In this document: one piece after another, positions 12,490 through 24,200 of the stretch
How the letters are laid out: every line of letters begins with the position of its first letter
How positions within the stretch are numbered: position 1 is the first letter of the stretch
NCBI GenBank assembly: GCA_948470475.1
Contig: OX419337.1
Location: 22,168,806 to 22,232,805, forward strand
From: Galaxea fascicularis
Taxonomy: Eukaryota > Cnidaria > Anthozoa > Scleractinia > Euphylliidae
DNA length: 64,000 bases
Reading direction: 5' to 3'
Program-made: the position numbers and the translations under genes
Notes under the pieces: model-generated
Seen by the model: the letters and a program-made list of their open reading frames with translations, nothing else
What the model was told of the DNA's origin: nothing
Database searches by the model: none

Positions 12490-12525
<36 letters not shown>

Positions 12526-12534
12526 GTGATTACT
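12395..12534. mobile_element. 140-bp hairpin MITE downstream of RPLP0
   Basis: GGTAATCACATGATT at the left is mirrored by AATCATGTGATTAC at the right. The arms (TGCAATTTGGAATAAATAAGCAC...AAATTTTTTCAAAGACCA) are near-perfect reverse complements around AACAATTTG. There is no open frame of interest. Confidence 0.85.
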
Positions 12535-12984
12535 TATTAATAATACACTGAAAAAATAGACTACTGAGGTACGCAGAAGGTATTGCCCTCGATCTTCCGA
12601 AACTTGGAGAAGCTTCGAAAATATCCGAAGATTACCGGAAGTGTTCGGTAATCTTTGGAAATCTTCGGGTAATCTTTGGAAATCTTTGGTAGTGTTCGGG
12701 TGATCGTCGGACATCGTCGGAAGCATTCGAGTGATCTTCGGAAGTGTTCGGCGATCTTCGGAAATCTTCGGAAGGTTTCGCACGATATTTGGCGGTCTTC
12801 GAAATACATCGGTTGGTCTTCGGAAGTCTTCAAGTCTTCGTTTTAACTTCGGAAATCTTCGTTGTAATTTGCACTCGTGTTACACTTTTGCACTGGTGTT
12901 ACACTTTTTTGCACTGGTGTTACACTTGAACTGCACTCCTCTCAGCCAATCACAATCGAGTAATTTTTTCAAGTGTATTATTAG
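12535..12984. mobile_element. MITE with TAATAATACACT-type ends and a CTTCGG-rich interior
   Basis: The left end TAATAATACACTGAAAAAAT and the right end ATTTTTTCAAGTGTATTATTA are inverted repeats. Between them lies a period-variable array of TCTTCGGAA units (12590-12860), then about three copies of a 20-base unit TTGCACTGGTGTTACACTTT (12868-12930). Overlapping frames in the TTCGGAA array give Ser/Arg/Phe/Leu-rich peptides that are not genes. Confidence 0.7.
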
Positions 12985-13005
12985 TCATTGAAATAGGTGG
13001 ACTAC

Positions 13006-13190
13006 ATACCTCTTACTAACCAAGTTTGAGGTCCATACTGTAAGTTACGGACCAAGTTTGTTCCTGTTGATTTGTGGCCCAAGTGTGAAGTGCGTGGGCC
13101 ATAGTTCAATGGGAAAAAGAGGTTCCATAACTTACAGTACAGACCTAGGAAACGATGTTAGTAATATATGATATCTCTGAGGTTAATCAG
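13006..13190. mobile_element. Inverted-repeat element, copy 1 of a family also at 22676-22830
   Basis: TACCTCTTACTAACCAAGTT...GTACTGTAAGTTACGGACC folds on GGTTCCATAACTTACAGTAC...GATGTTAGTAATATATGATATC. The internal stem around TGTAAGTTACGG / CCATAACTTACA is strong. A second copy with the same ends and stem occurs 9.7 kb away. Confidence 0.75.
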
Positions 13191-13549
13191 GCGTGCTGAT
13201 TGAATACGGCCCGCAAAATTGACCATTCACAGCACGCGCACTATAATAAACTGTGAGATGTAATAATTTTGTTTGCCTTATTCTAAAATGGCCAGCATTT
13301 TAAAATTCTTTAGCTTATATTCAAATTAATTTAAATATAAACTAAAGAATTATTTATAGTACTCCTTCAAGATAATGTATTCTTTTGAACTTTGCCCTTA
13401 ATGACATGGCAACCAGGGCTAATGTGAATACAAACAAAATAATATCAGAATGGGAGCCATTTTGGAATAAGGTGTATTTGTCCAGCACTACATATATATG
13501 TGCAGCACCACCACCACATGAAAATACTGCTTGAATCTTTGTGCTCTTC

Positions 13550-13836
13550 ATGTAGCAGGGTTCGCATGCACCTTGAAAGTCCTTGAATTTAAAAATAAAA
13601 ATTAAAGGCCTTAAAAGTCCTTGAAAATTGTAGGTCCTGGAAACTCCTTAAAATTTGTAGCCAATTTTACTCAACAAAGCTTCACAAGTGTCTGAGACGA
13701 AAAGTGGCTTACTCTCTACTTCAAGCATCTGATTTGGCATTATAATTATGGCTTGATCTTGCCCCTCTTGGAGTCCTTGAAAAATGGAAAAATGTGTCCT
13801 TGGAAGGCCGAAAAAAGTGTACGAACCCTGATGTAG
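13550..13836. mobile_element. MITE with CAGGGTTCG...CGAACCCTG ends and 6-bp target duplication
   Basis: The element spans 13556-13830 (275 bp). Termini CAGGGTTCGCATGCAC and GTGTACGAACCCTG are inverted repeats, and ATGTAG flanks it directly on both sides (13550-13555, 13831-13836). The interior repeats AGTCCTTGAAAATT-like and CCTTGAAA motifs and is non-coding. It sits upstream of the ERICH3-like gene. Confidence 0.85.
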
Positions 13837-14475
13837 ATTTCATCTACAGACCCGAGGTCAAAACAACCTTGTACAGCATAAAATAGCAACTAGCACCTTG
13901 TCTTCGTTGGGAGGAGAAGAAAGAGGAGTGTTACGTACTGCTGAATTTTTTTCTGTATTACGGTTTTATTTGAAGATGTCACCGCCCTGTAGTTTCCATG
14001 AGAATGGTTTGAGAGCGAACTCCTAGTATAGTGTACACTGTTTTAGGTGTATCCCCATTAAAGTCTAAATGTGTTGAGAAAAGAAAAGTATTTCTTCTCC
14101 TTGACCCGGCGAAGGGGTTCGCTTGACAATACAAAGGAAAGAGCAAACCTGGGGACCAAGTTATTGGTTATAGCTTCCAGGCCTCCATCTTCCTTTGTGA
14201 CGTCAGGTTTGTGTTAGCGACAACTCTGCTTTATCCCGTTCTTGACAACAAGACATCACCGAAATGAATTCAAAAGCGAGTATCATTTTGCTCAAATCTC
14301 AACATGGGATAGTGCGAACATCGCTTTGGTCTCTATGGCTGGTACTTTGACTTGGATAGATCGCTTTATTTCTTGGATTAGACAGCGATTAGCGCTTGAT
14401 TGACACAGACTGCTAGAAAGGACGCCATTTTCTGCGAAGGATAACACAAGACTCAAATTACAAGCCGACTGAAGG
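13837..14475 (+). promoter_or_regulatory. Upstream / 5' UTR region of the ERICH3-like gene
   Basis: No coding signal is present between the MITE ending at 13830 and the ERICH3 start codon at 14476. The transcription start should lie here. I cannot identify a TATA box or specific sites with confidence. Confidence 0.35.
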
Positions 14476-17400
14476 ATGAGTCACGCGGACACCGGGTAAA
14501 CTGTTTACAGCTTGTTTTCTCTAAAAGTTGTTTATCTTTCTTAGCAGATTAAACGCCAGCTTGTATTCGTGTAAGTTCCACTTGAAGCTTGACTCTTTAA
14601 ACAAACCTACATGTGAAGGATGAGTTCTGTATGCTTACAATAATTATTGTAACCACATGCTCAGTAATTATAATATGGACATTTGGGTTGGGTGCAAGCT
14701 TAACTGATAATTGTACATCTTTTTCGGAAGAAAAATTGATCAGAAATTAATGTAAAGCTTAAATGGTTGAAGTTCCTTTGACCGCGTCCTAGTGCTAGCG
14801 CTCCCAACGGTTACGGTTCTCGATGTCCTTGCTTGAATATTTCGTTCTTTGATAGATAACACTTAAACATAAAAATTTTGACGTGCAAAACTTCCATCCA
14901 AGTCAACTTTGCAAATTTTCGTTTTAATATTTGGTCGGTATTGTTATTGTTGTTGTAATTTTTCAAAGCATTTTGTTGTTCTGACAAATCGCACAATGAC
15001 ATCCAACGACTAATTAAAGATCACCTTGGTGTCGATTTGCGGTCTTGGAAAACGCTTTGTTTTGATTGTACATTTTACTCTAAGCGTTTATGTCAGTTGT
15101 TTTCGTACCTAAAAGTCTATATGCATGCAGCGTTTCAATCGCCTGAAGGCACAGCATTCTCGAGTATATAATTGTTATGAAAAGAAAATTATTTTAAGCT
15201 TATTAAGAGAATTCTAGAACGCATTTAAAAGGCAGTGTAATGCTCACTCAATGTTTGGGTACAATTGAGTTAAGTTTTTAAAATCTTCATATTAAGTTTG
15301 ATTTCTGCTTAACATTAAGTTAGGTTTGGAAAGTTAATACTGACAAGACCACTAATTCAATCTTAAGAGTAATTTTGGCAGCTGCTGCTTTGCCTTTACT
15401 GTCTCTGGCACTTGGATAAAGGAAATTATATTTGTCAGCTTGAAATAGATATGTAGATTGCATTGAGATAATATTTTTATGTTGGCAAACTAGTTTTGCA
15501 AGCAAGACACTTAAGCTCATTAATCTATAGATTGATATTAATTTATAAATAGTTTTATTCCTCTGAGTTAATTATTTTGTCCATTATTTTCGGCTGAAGT
15601 TTCTGTATCCATTCAATCAGGGCTTTTCATTTTGAGAATTTATTGCTCGATAGCAATCCTTATTAAAGTCTCAGTTCATCCACAGGATTCCTGGAGGAAT
15701 AATTCCTTAATTAATAGTTTTCCATGTTTGTTTGATTGTATTGCTCTTGGCTAAGTTAGGATTAAAATAATTTCAAAGGTGTAACATTAATGCATGCAAT
15801 GGGACTGTTATAATTACTGTGGTTTAATTCAATGAAAAAGCTGAGATCTTGAGATTTACAGTTAATGTACTAAGATAGCATTTAAGAGTTCAATGAGCAC
15901 CTTTTCTCATAAAGTCCCAAGAATCTATCATTCACCTCCCTTATAACAGATTATTGCTGCAATTGGTTATTTTTCATCTCTAGGCCTTTGGCTTCCTACA
16001 ACAGCTTGCAGGACAAGCACCTCGCTGGATATTTTTCTAACTCTCGTATGAAAAGGCATTTGAGAAGATCAGGACTGGTAAGAAACTTAATTATACTGTC
16101 ACAGAATAAACAGTAATAAAGTGAAAACCTGCAAAAAAGAACCTATGTTTTTCAGTTTCAACCTAGAGAAAATGATTTTAAGATTGCCTAAATGGGCTGA
16201 AGCCAAGTTCCGTGAGCATTTAAAAAAGCTTGAGCGCCAAGGTCTAATAATGTCAACATTTAAGGACGTTGTCGAATTCTTAAATGACCAAGCTGATGTG
16301 GCTAACCACCCATTCTTTACAAGCTCCTCAACAGAAACCAAACCCTCAAAGAAGTCTGAAGTTGACGATAAATCCCGCCCTTACAGAGTCACCACACTCA
16401 GAACAAGTGGTAAAAAAGTCATGATCGATGGAACCTTATGCTTGGGAGGACGAGTTCGCCAATCCCCCATTTCTTTCAGTGCGGCACATCCAATGCTGGT
16501 TCTAAAGAATCATCCCGTATGTGCCTTAATAGTTCGCCACTACCATCAAGTTCCGGGTCATGCTGGCTGCGAGCATGTATTATCCACTTTGCATCAGTGC
16601 TTCTGGATCTTGAAAGGGAGGTCTCTCATCCGGCAAGTATTGCGAAAGTGTGTAGATTTCCACAAGGGAAATAAGGCTCCCATGCAGCAACTAATGCCTG
16701 ACCTGTCAAAGGAATGTTTAAATCCCTTTGAGCCACTGTTTACCTACACTGGTGTCGACTTGTTCAGTGCATTCCATGTCAAGCAGGGTCACAGTTCTGA
16801 GAAAGTGTACTGGTGTCTTTTTACCTGCTTCACAAGTTGTGCTATTCACGTAGAGGATGTGAGTTGGTTAGAGTCTGACGCCTTTATTCAAGCGGTCCGC
16901 AGGTTTATTTTGAGTTGTGGCTGCCCTAAGCAAATATGGAGTGATAACCGTACGAATTTTGTTGGAGCAGACAAAGAAATTTGGCGATCTATTCAGAAGT
17001 GGAATGAAGATGAATTGAACAAACAACTGATCAAAGACAATATCACCTGTTGTCTGTGTCCAAGGTCTGAGTGGAGATTCTAGCCCCTGACGGCCAGTCA
17101 TATGAACAAAGTCTGGGAACGGCTTATTCGAAGCATTCGCAAGTCGTTGAAAGAAGTCCTTGGAGATCAAATGCCCTGGTTAGTTTGGAAACCTTGCGTG
17201 CCGTGTTTGCCGAAGTTGTAACAATTCTTAACAGCCGCCCCCTGACGTAGAGTAGCGATGATTCAGCTGACTGTGACCCTCTTACACCAAGTCACCTTCT
17301 CCTTCAGTGGCAGAACCTTGCCCTGCCGCCAGGATTATTTGCACGTGAAGACCTCTACAGAAGAAAACAATGGAGACGGGTGCAATTCCTTACCGACTGA

Positions 17401-20400
17401 TTCTGGAAGAGATGGATCCGCGAATATATCTCAACACTACAACAACGCCACAAATGGGTGCATGAAAGTGGAAATTTAGCTGTCAATGACCTCGTTTTAG
17501 TTGTCTAGTGACGAGAATTCTCCGCGAGGCCAATGGTTTCTTGGTCGCGTAACAAAGATTTTTCCTGGTAGTGATTTCTGCGTCCGTGTAGCTGAAGTCA
17601 AGACAAGAATTCCACCCTTGTGAGACCAGTCGCAAAGCTTGTGTTAATGAAGGAAGCGGTGAAATGACATTTTAATCATGGACACTCTCTAAATGACTTC
17701 TTAATCGACTCCGTCTTTTATTGAATGACTTTGCTTGAGTCCACTGAATTTTCATTCAGCCAAGCCCTCCAGATGTTTCGGCTTTTTTCGGCTTTTTTGA
17801 TTTAATTGCATCTCTTTTGTAATTTCTGTTAATTGCCCTTTGTATGTACAGCTGTGATGAGTAGCACGGTCATGACTACATTCTAGGGGTACTTTCTTAT
17901 TAATTGCAATATCTCGGCTTGTAAAGGTTATTTCACCCTGAAAATTTTTCCCATATCATGCAAATAGGTCTTCTTGATGTACAAATAATAAAAAGTTGTA
18001 TCCGCTTTAAAATAAACCTGGAAAAAATTTATGTTTCCAAAAAATATGACTAAATGTACGTGTAACGCGTAACACGGACAATGGCTGCGCGAGTGTATTT
18101 TGAATAATTTCTCCACTTACAAACACACAAATCTTACCAAATTCTGGTTACAAATCGGAATAACAAAGGCACACACACACAATAACTTCAAGATACTTTT
18201 CTTTATTAGAAGTTCTTGAAAAACTACATGTTTATACCGACCCTTCGTTGTAACGCTTCACATTTTTTTGAAAGGCATTTTCTAAAATTGCTCGCTACCG
18301 CTCGGCACATGTCTCAAAATACAAAATAAAACATGTGAAATGAATGGGCTGTATGTGATCGACGATATGTCAAAGTTTAAAGTCAAAATACAAATCGAGA
18401 AGCAATTTAGAACAAATTGAAAAAGACTGAAACACTTTCTGCACTGCACTGGTAACGTTCAAATCAGCAACGGACTCACCACTTCCTTCCAATATTTTGC
18501 TGTTTCTGAAGCGAGTTTTGCACTTTGATTGGGCAACGTATCGTGGGCTTGTAATAACCGACAATTGTGAGCATTTTAAGCCATTTTCATTCGCTGAAGC
18601 CGGAGATTTTTAGCTTTGAGCGATGCTGAAACATTTTGCGCGATGATGCTGTGCTCATTGAGCGTAACGAAGCACGCTACCCTTGAAAATCTCCCGTCAA
18701 AGATCGGCCATAACTCCGGTGCTGTTGAAACGTTTTGCTTCGTTCTTGTGACAAACAATCGGGGGGTCTCAAGGGATTCTTAAGGGCTAGAACCAGCGTG
18801 ACCAAAGCACGTGTTTTGAGTGAATGCGGAGGTTAACAAGTCAAGTATGGAGACAAAAGAAAAAAAGTCGGTCTACGGTTTCGCGCAAGAAAGCGGCCCA
18901 GGAGCGAAGAGAGGTTGAAAAGAGAGAAAGGAATAGGCTTCATTACCAAAAAAATAAGCAGAAAATAATCGAAAGAGTGAAGGAAAGAAGATATGAAAAA
19001 CCCGGCCTATGGGAAGCGAGGTGTTAAAAGGCCACTTCTATTGGCGTGATAACATTCATGACATGACTTACACGCTAGATACTAAAAGAGTTGCAGCAGT
19101 GTCTCCAGCAACTGTGAGACATGTCTGTAGTGACCTTACAGTAAAAAAGGTGCAACAAGAAGCCAATCTACAAAATCTCCCTTATTCAGCATGAAGAAAT
19201 CATTGCTTCATTGTAAGACAGCTGAGGGTTGAACAAAAAAGATGTAGAAACATTTGCTCAGAATCAGAACATAGCAGCCCTAAATATCAAAACAAACATG
19301 TATTTACCCTAAATATGTAGAATTATAACTTTTTGGTTGTAAATAATGCTTTATTTTAGAAAAAAGGGCCAGAATCTAGAAATTGACCATGCCCACAAAG
19401 GATTGTGGGTAAATAGAAAAACTGCTTTTTATATCAAATAACTGTAGTTTTTCATGAATATTGCTTGAAGCAAACATCAAAAGCTAAAGTAGACACAGAG
19501 AAACAATGAATAAAGCATTTTAGCATTTTAAAGGTTTTTCGCTTATGTAATGCAAAATGGAGTCATGATTGTGCTACTCATCTGTATATTGTGGCTATGT
19601 TGGTGTTCACATTAATTAATTTCATCAGTTTCGATCCCCAAGTCATTTGTCAGTGTAGTGGCATAGGGTACTGGTTCAGGGGCCATTGAAAATTCTCTCT
19701 GCCTTTTGGCTGCCATTTCACGCTATTCGGTGTACGTGATGGCATTTACTAAGGTAACCAGGCCTTGTTATTGTTTAGGAAGCCTTGAAACCAGTTTTAA
19801 CCGGTTGAGTTGCCCCACTAAAATCTTTTTATCATTGAGAACTGGAAAGGTTCTAAATCTGGAAAGGAAAGGATCTGAAAAGGATCAAATTACACCAGAC
19901 AACTCTTCAGTTCAGTTCATTTCAGTTCATTTTATTTGCTTTTACAAATTATAGCACCAAATTACACATAATTATCATAAATTTAGCAGGCAGTCCAGGA
20001 AGCTATATTGCTTATTTAAAGGACTGCCTTAAGAAAAGGAGTAAAAAACTAAAATGTAAACTGTCAATGGCAGAACAGAAATATTGAGACTGAAACTAAA
20101 TAAATAAATACAGAATTTATAATGAACCATGCGTTTAAGAATTAAAAAGCAGCGCAGCAACAACAGAAGCAAGAGCAAGCGTTAGCACTCTAATCCAAGA
20201 ATGTGGATTTCAATTTGGAAGTAAATTCTTTAAGATTTAATGAATTTTTTATTTCGTCATTTATTGAATTAAGAATTTTAGGTCCTTGAAATCGAAGTGA
20301 GAATTTTCGTACATCCAACAACTCTTGTTAAGGTACAAAATACCTGTTCTGTTTACAAGTTTTGCAATTTGGAAGGTATTTTAAGCCATTTTATATAATT

Positions 20401-21192
20401 CTGATATATTTTACTGAAGAGTGTAAGACCACTAAGGATTATGGGTAATCATTGATTTTGCAGGAGAAACCCTTAAAAGTTAAAAAAATGTATTTTTGTG
20501 AACATGTTTGTTAATTAGAGCCTATTTTAGTCAATTCTGAGAAATGTTTGTGAGAACTTGTTTTTTTGGCCTGTGTTACACAAATGTACCCCTGAAGCTT
20601 GCTACAGGTCTTATAAGATCTTTTAAGATCTTACCAGATCTTAATAAGAGTTTCACCTGGGCATCTCCTGGCCTTAACTATTACAACTCTCCTGTAATAA
20701 TTGTTAGTTGTGTCTTACATTGTACTTTTAATTTTTTCTTCACTAGGTGACTAAAAATGGGAAGATTATTGATGAGAAGACATACCGGCTCAATATGGCT
20801 AAAAAAGAACATAGAAAACATGTCCGAGATCTATTAGCAACTGCAATTGTACATAAGACTTTAGATATCGAGGTAATAGGTCATTTTGTGCAGTTGAATA
20901 GATATCAAACATCTTTAATTTGTTAGACGGAAACATTGTCATCCTGATAAAGAATTCAGATAAGATTGGCCTGTTTAACATTACATGTAGGTTAAAAAAA
21001 AGTATTTGGAAATATGGGCCTAAGGTGAACGGGAAGTAATTTCAAGACAGCAGGGGGAAATTGGAAAGTGTTATGGGAATGTGACAGGAAAAATCAAGAG
21101 GATTTAACCACATTTCAACGGGACTAGTAACTACACAAAGTTACATGTAATCACTCCACCAGGGTTTTTTTACAGAATATGAATAAAGGGGG

Positions 21193-21228
<36 letters not shown>

Positions 21229-24200
21229 GAAGTAATACACAAAAATTTTGGTATATAATTTATCAACAGAGTTGATAAATGTAAATTGACCACCGTACAG
21301 GGATTCTAAAAGCTGACGTTTCGAGCCCTAGCCCTTCGTCAGAGTGTGGCTAGCGCCTTGGTTTTAGAATCCCTGTACGGTGGTCAATTTACATTTATCA
21401 ACTCTGTTGATAATACCAAATTTTTTTACAGAGTTAACCCTCAAATTCTTTGGCTGTGAAATTGTTGCATTTACAACTTTTTTTCTGGTGCTGAACTGTT
21501 TTCCTTTGTTACTGTTTAGAGAGTAAGGCAGTATGAAATAAGAAAAAGACTAGATGAAGCATACAAAGTGGAACTGGTTAGAAGAGTCAAGGTAAATCTT
21601 TCCAGCTATTAAAGGGGAGAAAAGTTGGGCTTGCAAACAGAATGGGAGCTACATGACTGTACAAGTTATTTGTTACGGAAAGAAGGGGAACAATGTGGCA
21701 GGTGTTGGTCTTAAACTTCTTTTTTATTGCAGGGAATCATTCTATTACTACAGCTATATTAATAAATAATACTAGAATGCTTTCCCTCATTTTCCCCTCT
21801 TGATTGAAGGCCTTCTATTTAACTCTAGATTATTTCTTAAATACTCGTGACTTTCTTTGTTATAACAACATGACTGTAATTCATAAAGGACGTCCGCAAG
21901 CTAATTTTAATCTGAAGACACTCCTTTTTCTTCTTTTATTCTTTGACTGTACACAGTGCTGATCTTCATCTGTTTATCTTGTTCCTTGAGTCTTCCTTTC
22001 TATTCATCTTTTCTGCCATTTCTTTAGATAGAGGATCTTGAATCAAAGGTAAGACTGTCTTTTCAAGAGAGCTCTTCTTAACTTTCGTCTCAAACCTGCT
22101 ACTTGTCTTAAGTTCTGTTTGCTCTTAGTTAAATAAGGTCAGCACATGACCAAGTCAGCCATACACATGTAAAATGACATCCATGGCCAACTTCATTAGA
22201 GTGTGGGGAGGGGCGTGGTTACCCTTTGCACAGGCTTTCCACCAACCCAAGGTAGGTCATACCAAGAGCACTGAGAACTACAGTACATTCCCTACTGTTT
22301 GCAATCAGTGTGTGAAGGAGACAATGGCAACGCCTTAACAGCACTGCCCAATGATGCTGACCATCTGAACTGAGACACGTTGAGCACACAGCGCAGCTAG
22401 GATGAGCTCACTGTTCTGTTCCAGTGAACCTTCTGCTCAGCAGTTCTGCAGTGCTCCAACATGATACTCATTACAGTGTATCTCACCTCTGTTTGATTAA
22501 CTTCAGTACCCTCTCTTAATAGAGGGTACTGAGATTCCCTAATTTGTGTAATCTGTAGCATTTACAGGTTGTACCAAATAAATGCAATTCTTAGTTGTAG
22601 TAGTAGCTTTTCTTGGCCTTATTTGAGCAGTTTTTTTTTTATTTCCTTAAATCTTAACTGCATAGTACTATATTAAATACCTCTTACTAACCGAGTTCGA
22701 GGTCCGTACTGTAAGTTACGGACCGAGTTTTATCAACGAGAAAAAACGAGGATCCGTAACTTACAGTACGGACCGAGAAAACGAAGTTAGTAAGATATTT
22801 ATTATATCTCTGAGGTTAATCGCGTACTAACTGAGAGATATAATAAAGTCTTATGTACCTTTTACTCCTGATATTTTCAATAATATATCAAAGGAGTTAA
22901 CCTAATTCTGTTTGTAACCCTAATTAGTTATGGTTTTCTTTAACTGTAGGAAGGAAGAAATAGGAAAGGAGATGAAGATATTCTTCCGCTTCTCTCTCCC
23001 AGAGAGAGGACAGTCCACATGCGCAAATCCCAGCAGAGTGAACACAGAGAAAGACCGTCTACAGCACCAGCCACTCTTCTGGACGACAGCACTGAAGATG
23101 AAGGGCCGCTGAGACCTTCAGAGATTTACTATGATGACGACACACAAAAACTATACTACAGGGTAAAGAATAACGATGATTAAAGATCTTCAAAGATTCG
23201 AATTTTCAAGTTAAAAAACAGCAACAACAGCTGGTCTCATACTATGGTACCAATAGCTTTCTAGAGGAAATTACCTCCATTAAAGGCTCAAGATCTCTCT
23301 TAAAGAATAGAAAGCAAAACACAACAGTTACTGCACTTATTTGATTAATATATTATTTTGGATTTCATGGTCTTTTTATAGGTATTAAAATTTGGGTTCC
23401 ATGTGTTAAGTTGTAGTGTATGGTGAACCTCTCTGTATATGAGCCTCTCTGCTTTCACAGCGAATCTTAATTCAGTTGGCTCTTACTTCTTCCCATCATT
23501 CTTGTTTTCAAAGGTTGATTCAAACTCCAGTCAAGCCCAAATGAATGGCTATGTTAATGATGAAACCGAGGAACTCGGTCCATCTCCCTACACCAGAGCC
23601 TACCCCTCTACGTACCCTGTACCTGCCCCTCCCCCGTCAGGCACACCACGGCGATCCAGGACTGCTGGCACACCAAGAAGAGGCATCAAGCTCCAAAGGG
23701 TAAGTCAGGAATGTTTGCGAGCTCGTTGACTCTGAGGACACCCTTAGCAAGTTACACAGTTTTAGCAGCATGCTTGTCTCTCACTATTAATCTTTTCTTA
23801 TAGTTTCATTACTTAGCCAGAACAGAACCAGCAGTTGCCCGCAGAGTCCAGGTAATTTGAATTTTAGAAATGCTAACCGTGGTACATGTAGAAGCTGTAC
23901 AATATATTGAGCAGTCGGTCTTAATTAGGCAATACTGTGAATTCTGCGCGCGTTTTTATCGGTCATTACCAGTGGTCATGTAAAGCCCTGGTCCAACGGC
24001 GCTTGATAGTCGATGATAGTTGAAAAGCCCTAAACTATCGGGAATTATCCCCAACAATCATGTGCGCGATCAAACAGGAAAAACTAGCACCGACTATCAT
24101 GAGGAATTTGAGCAGACTCAGTGAATGACAGTTAGCTGTTCTGAGTTTGAGTAGCCAATAAGAGCGCGCGAAAAACGCTATCCACTGTTATAGTATGTAC

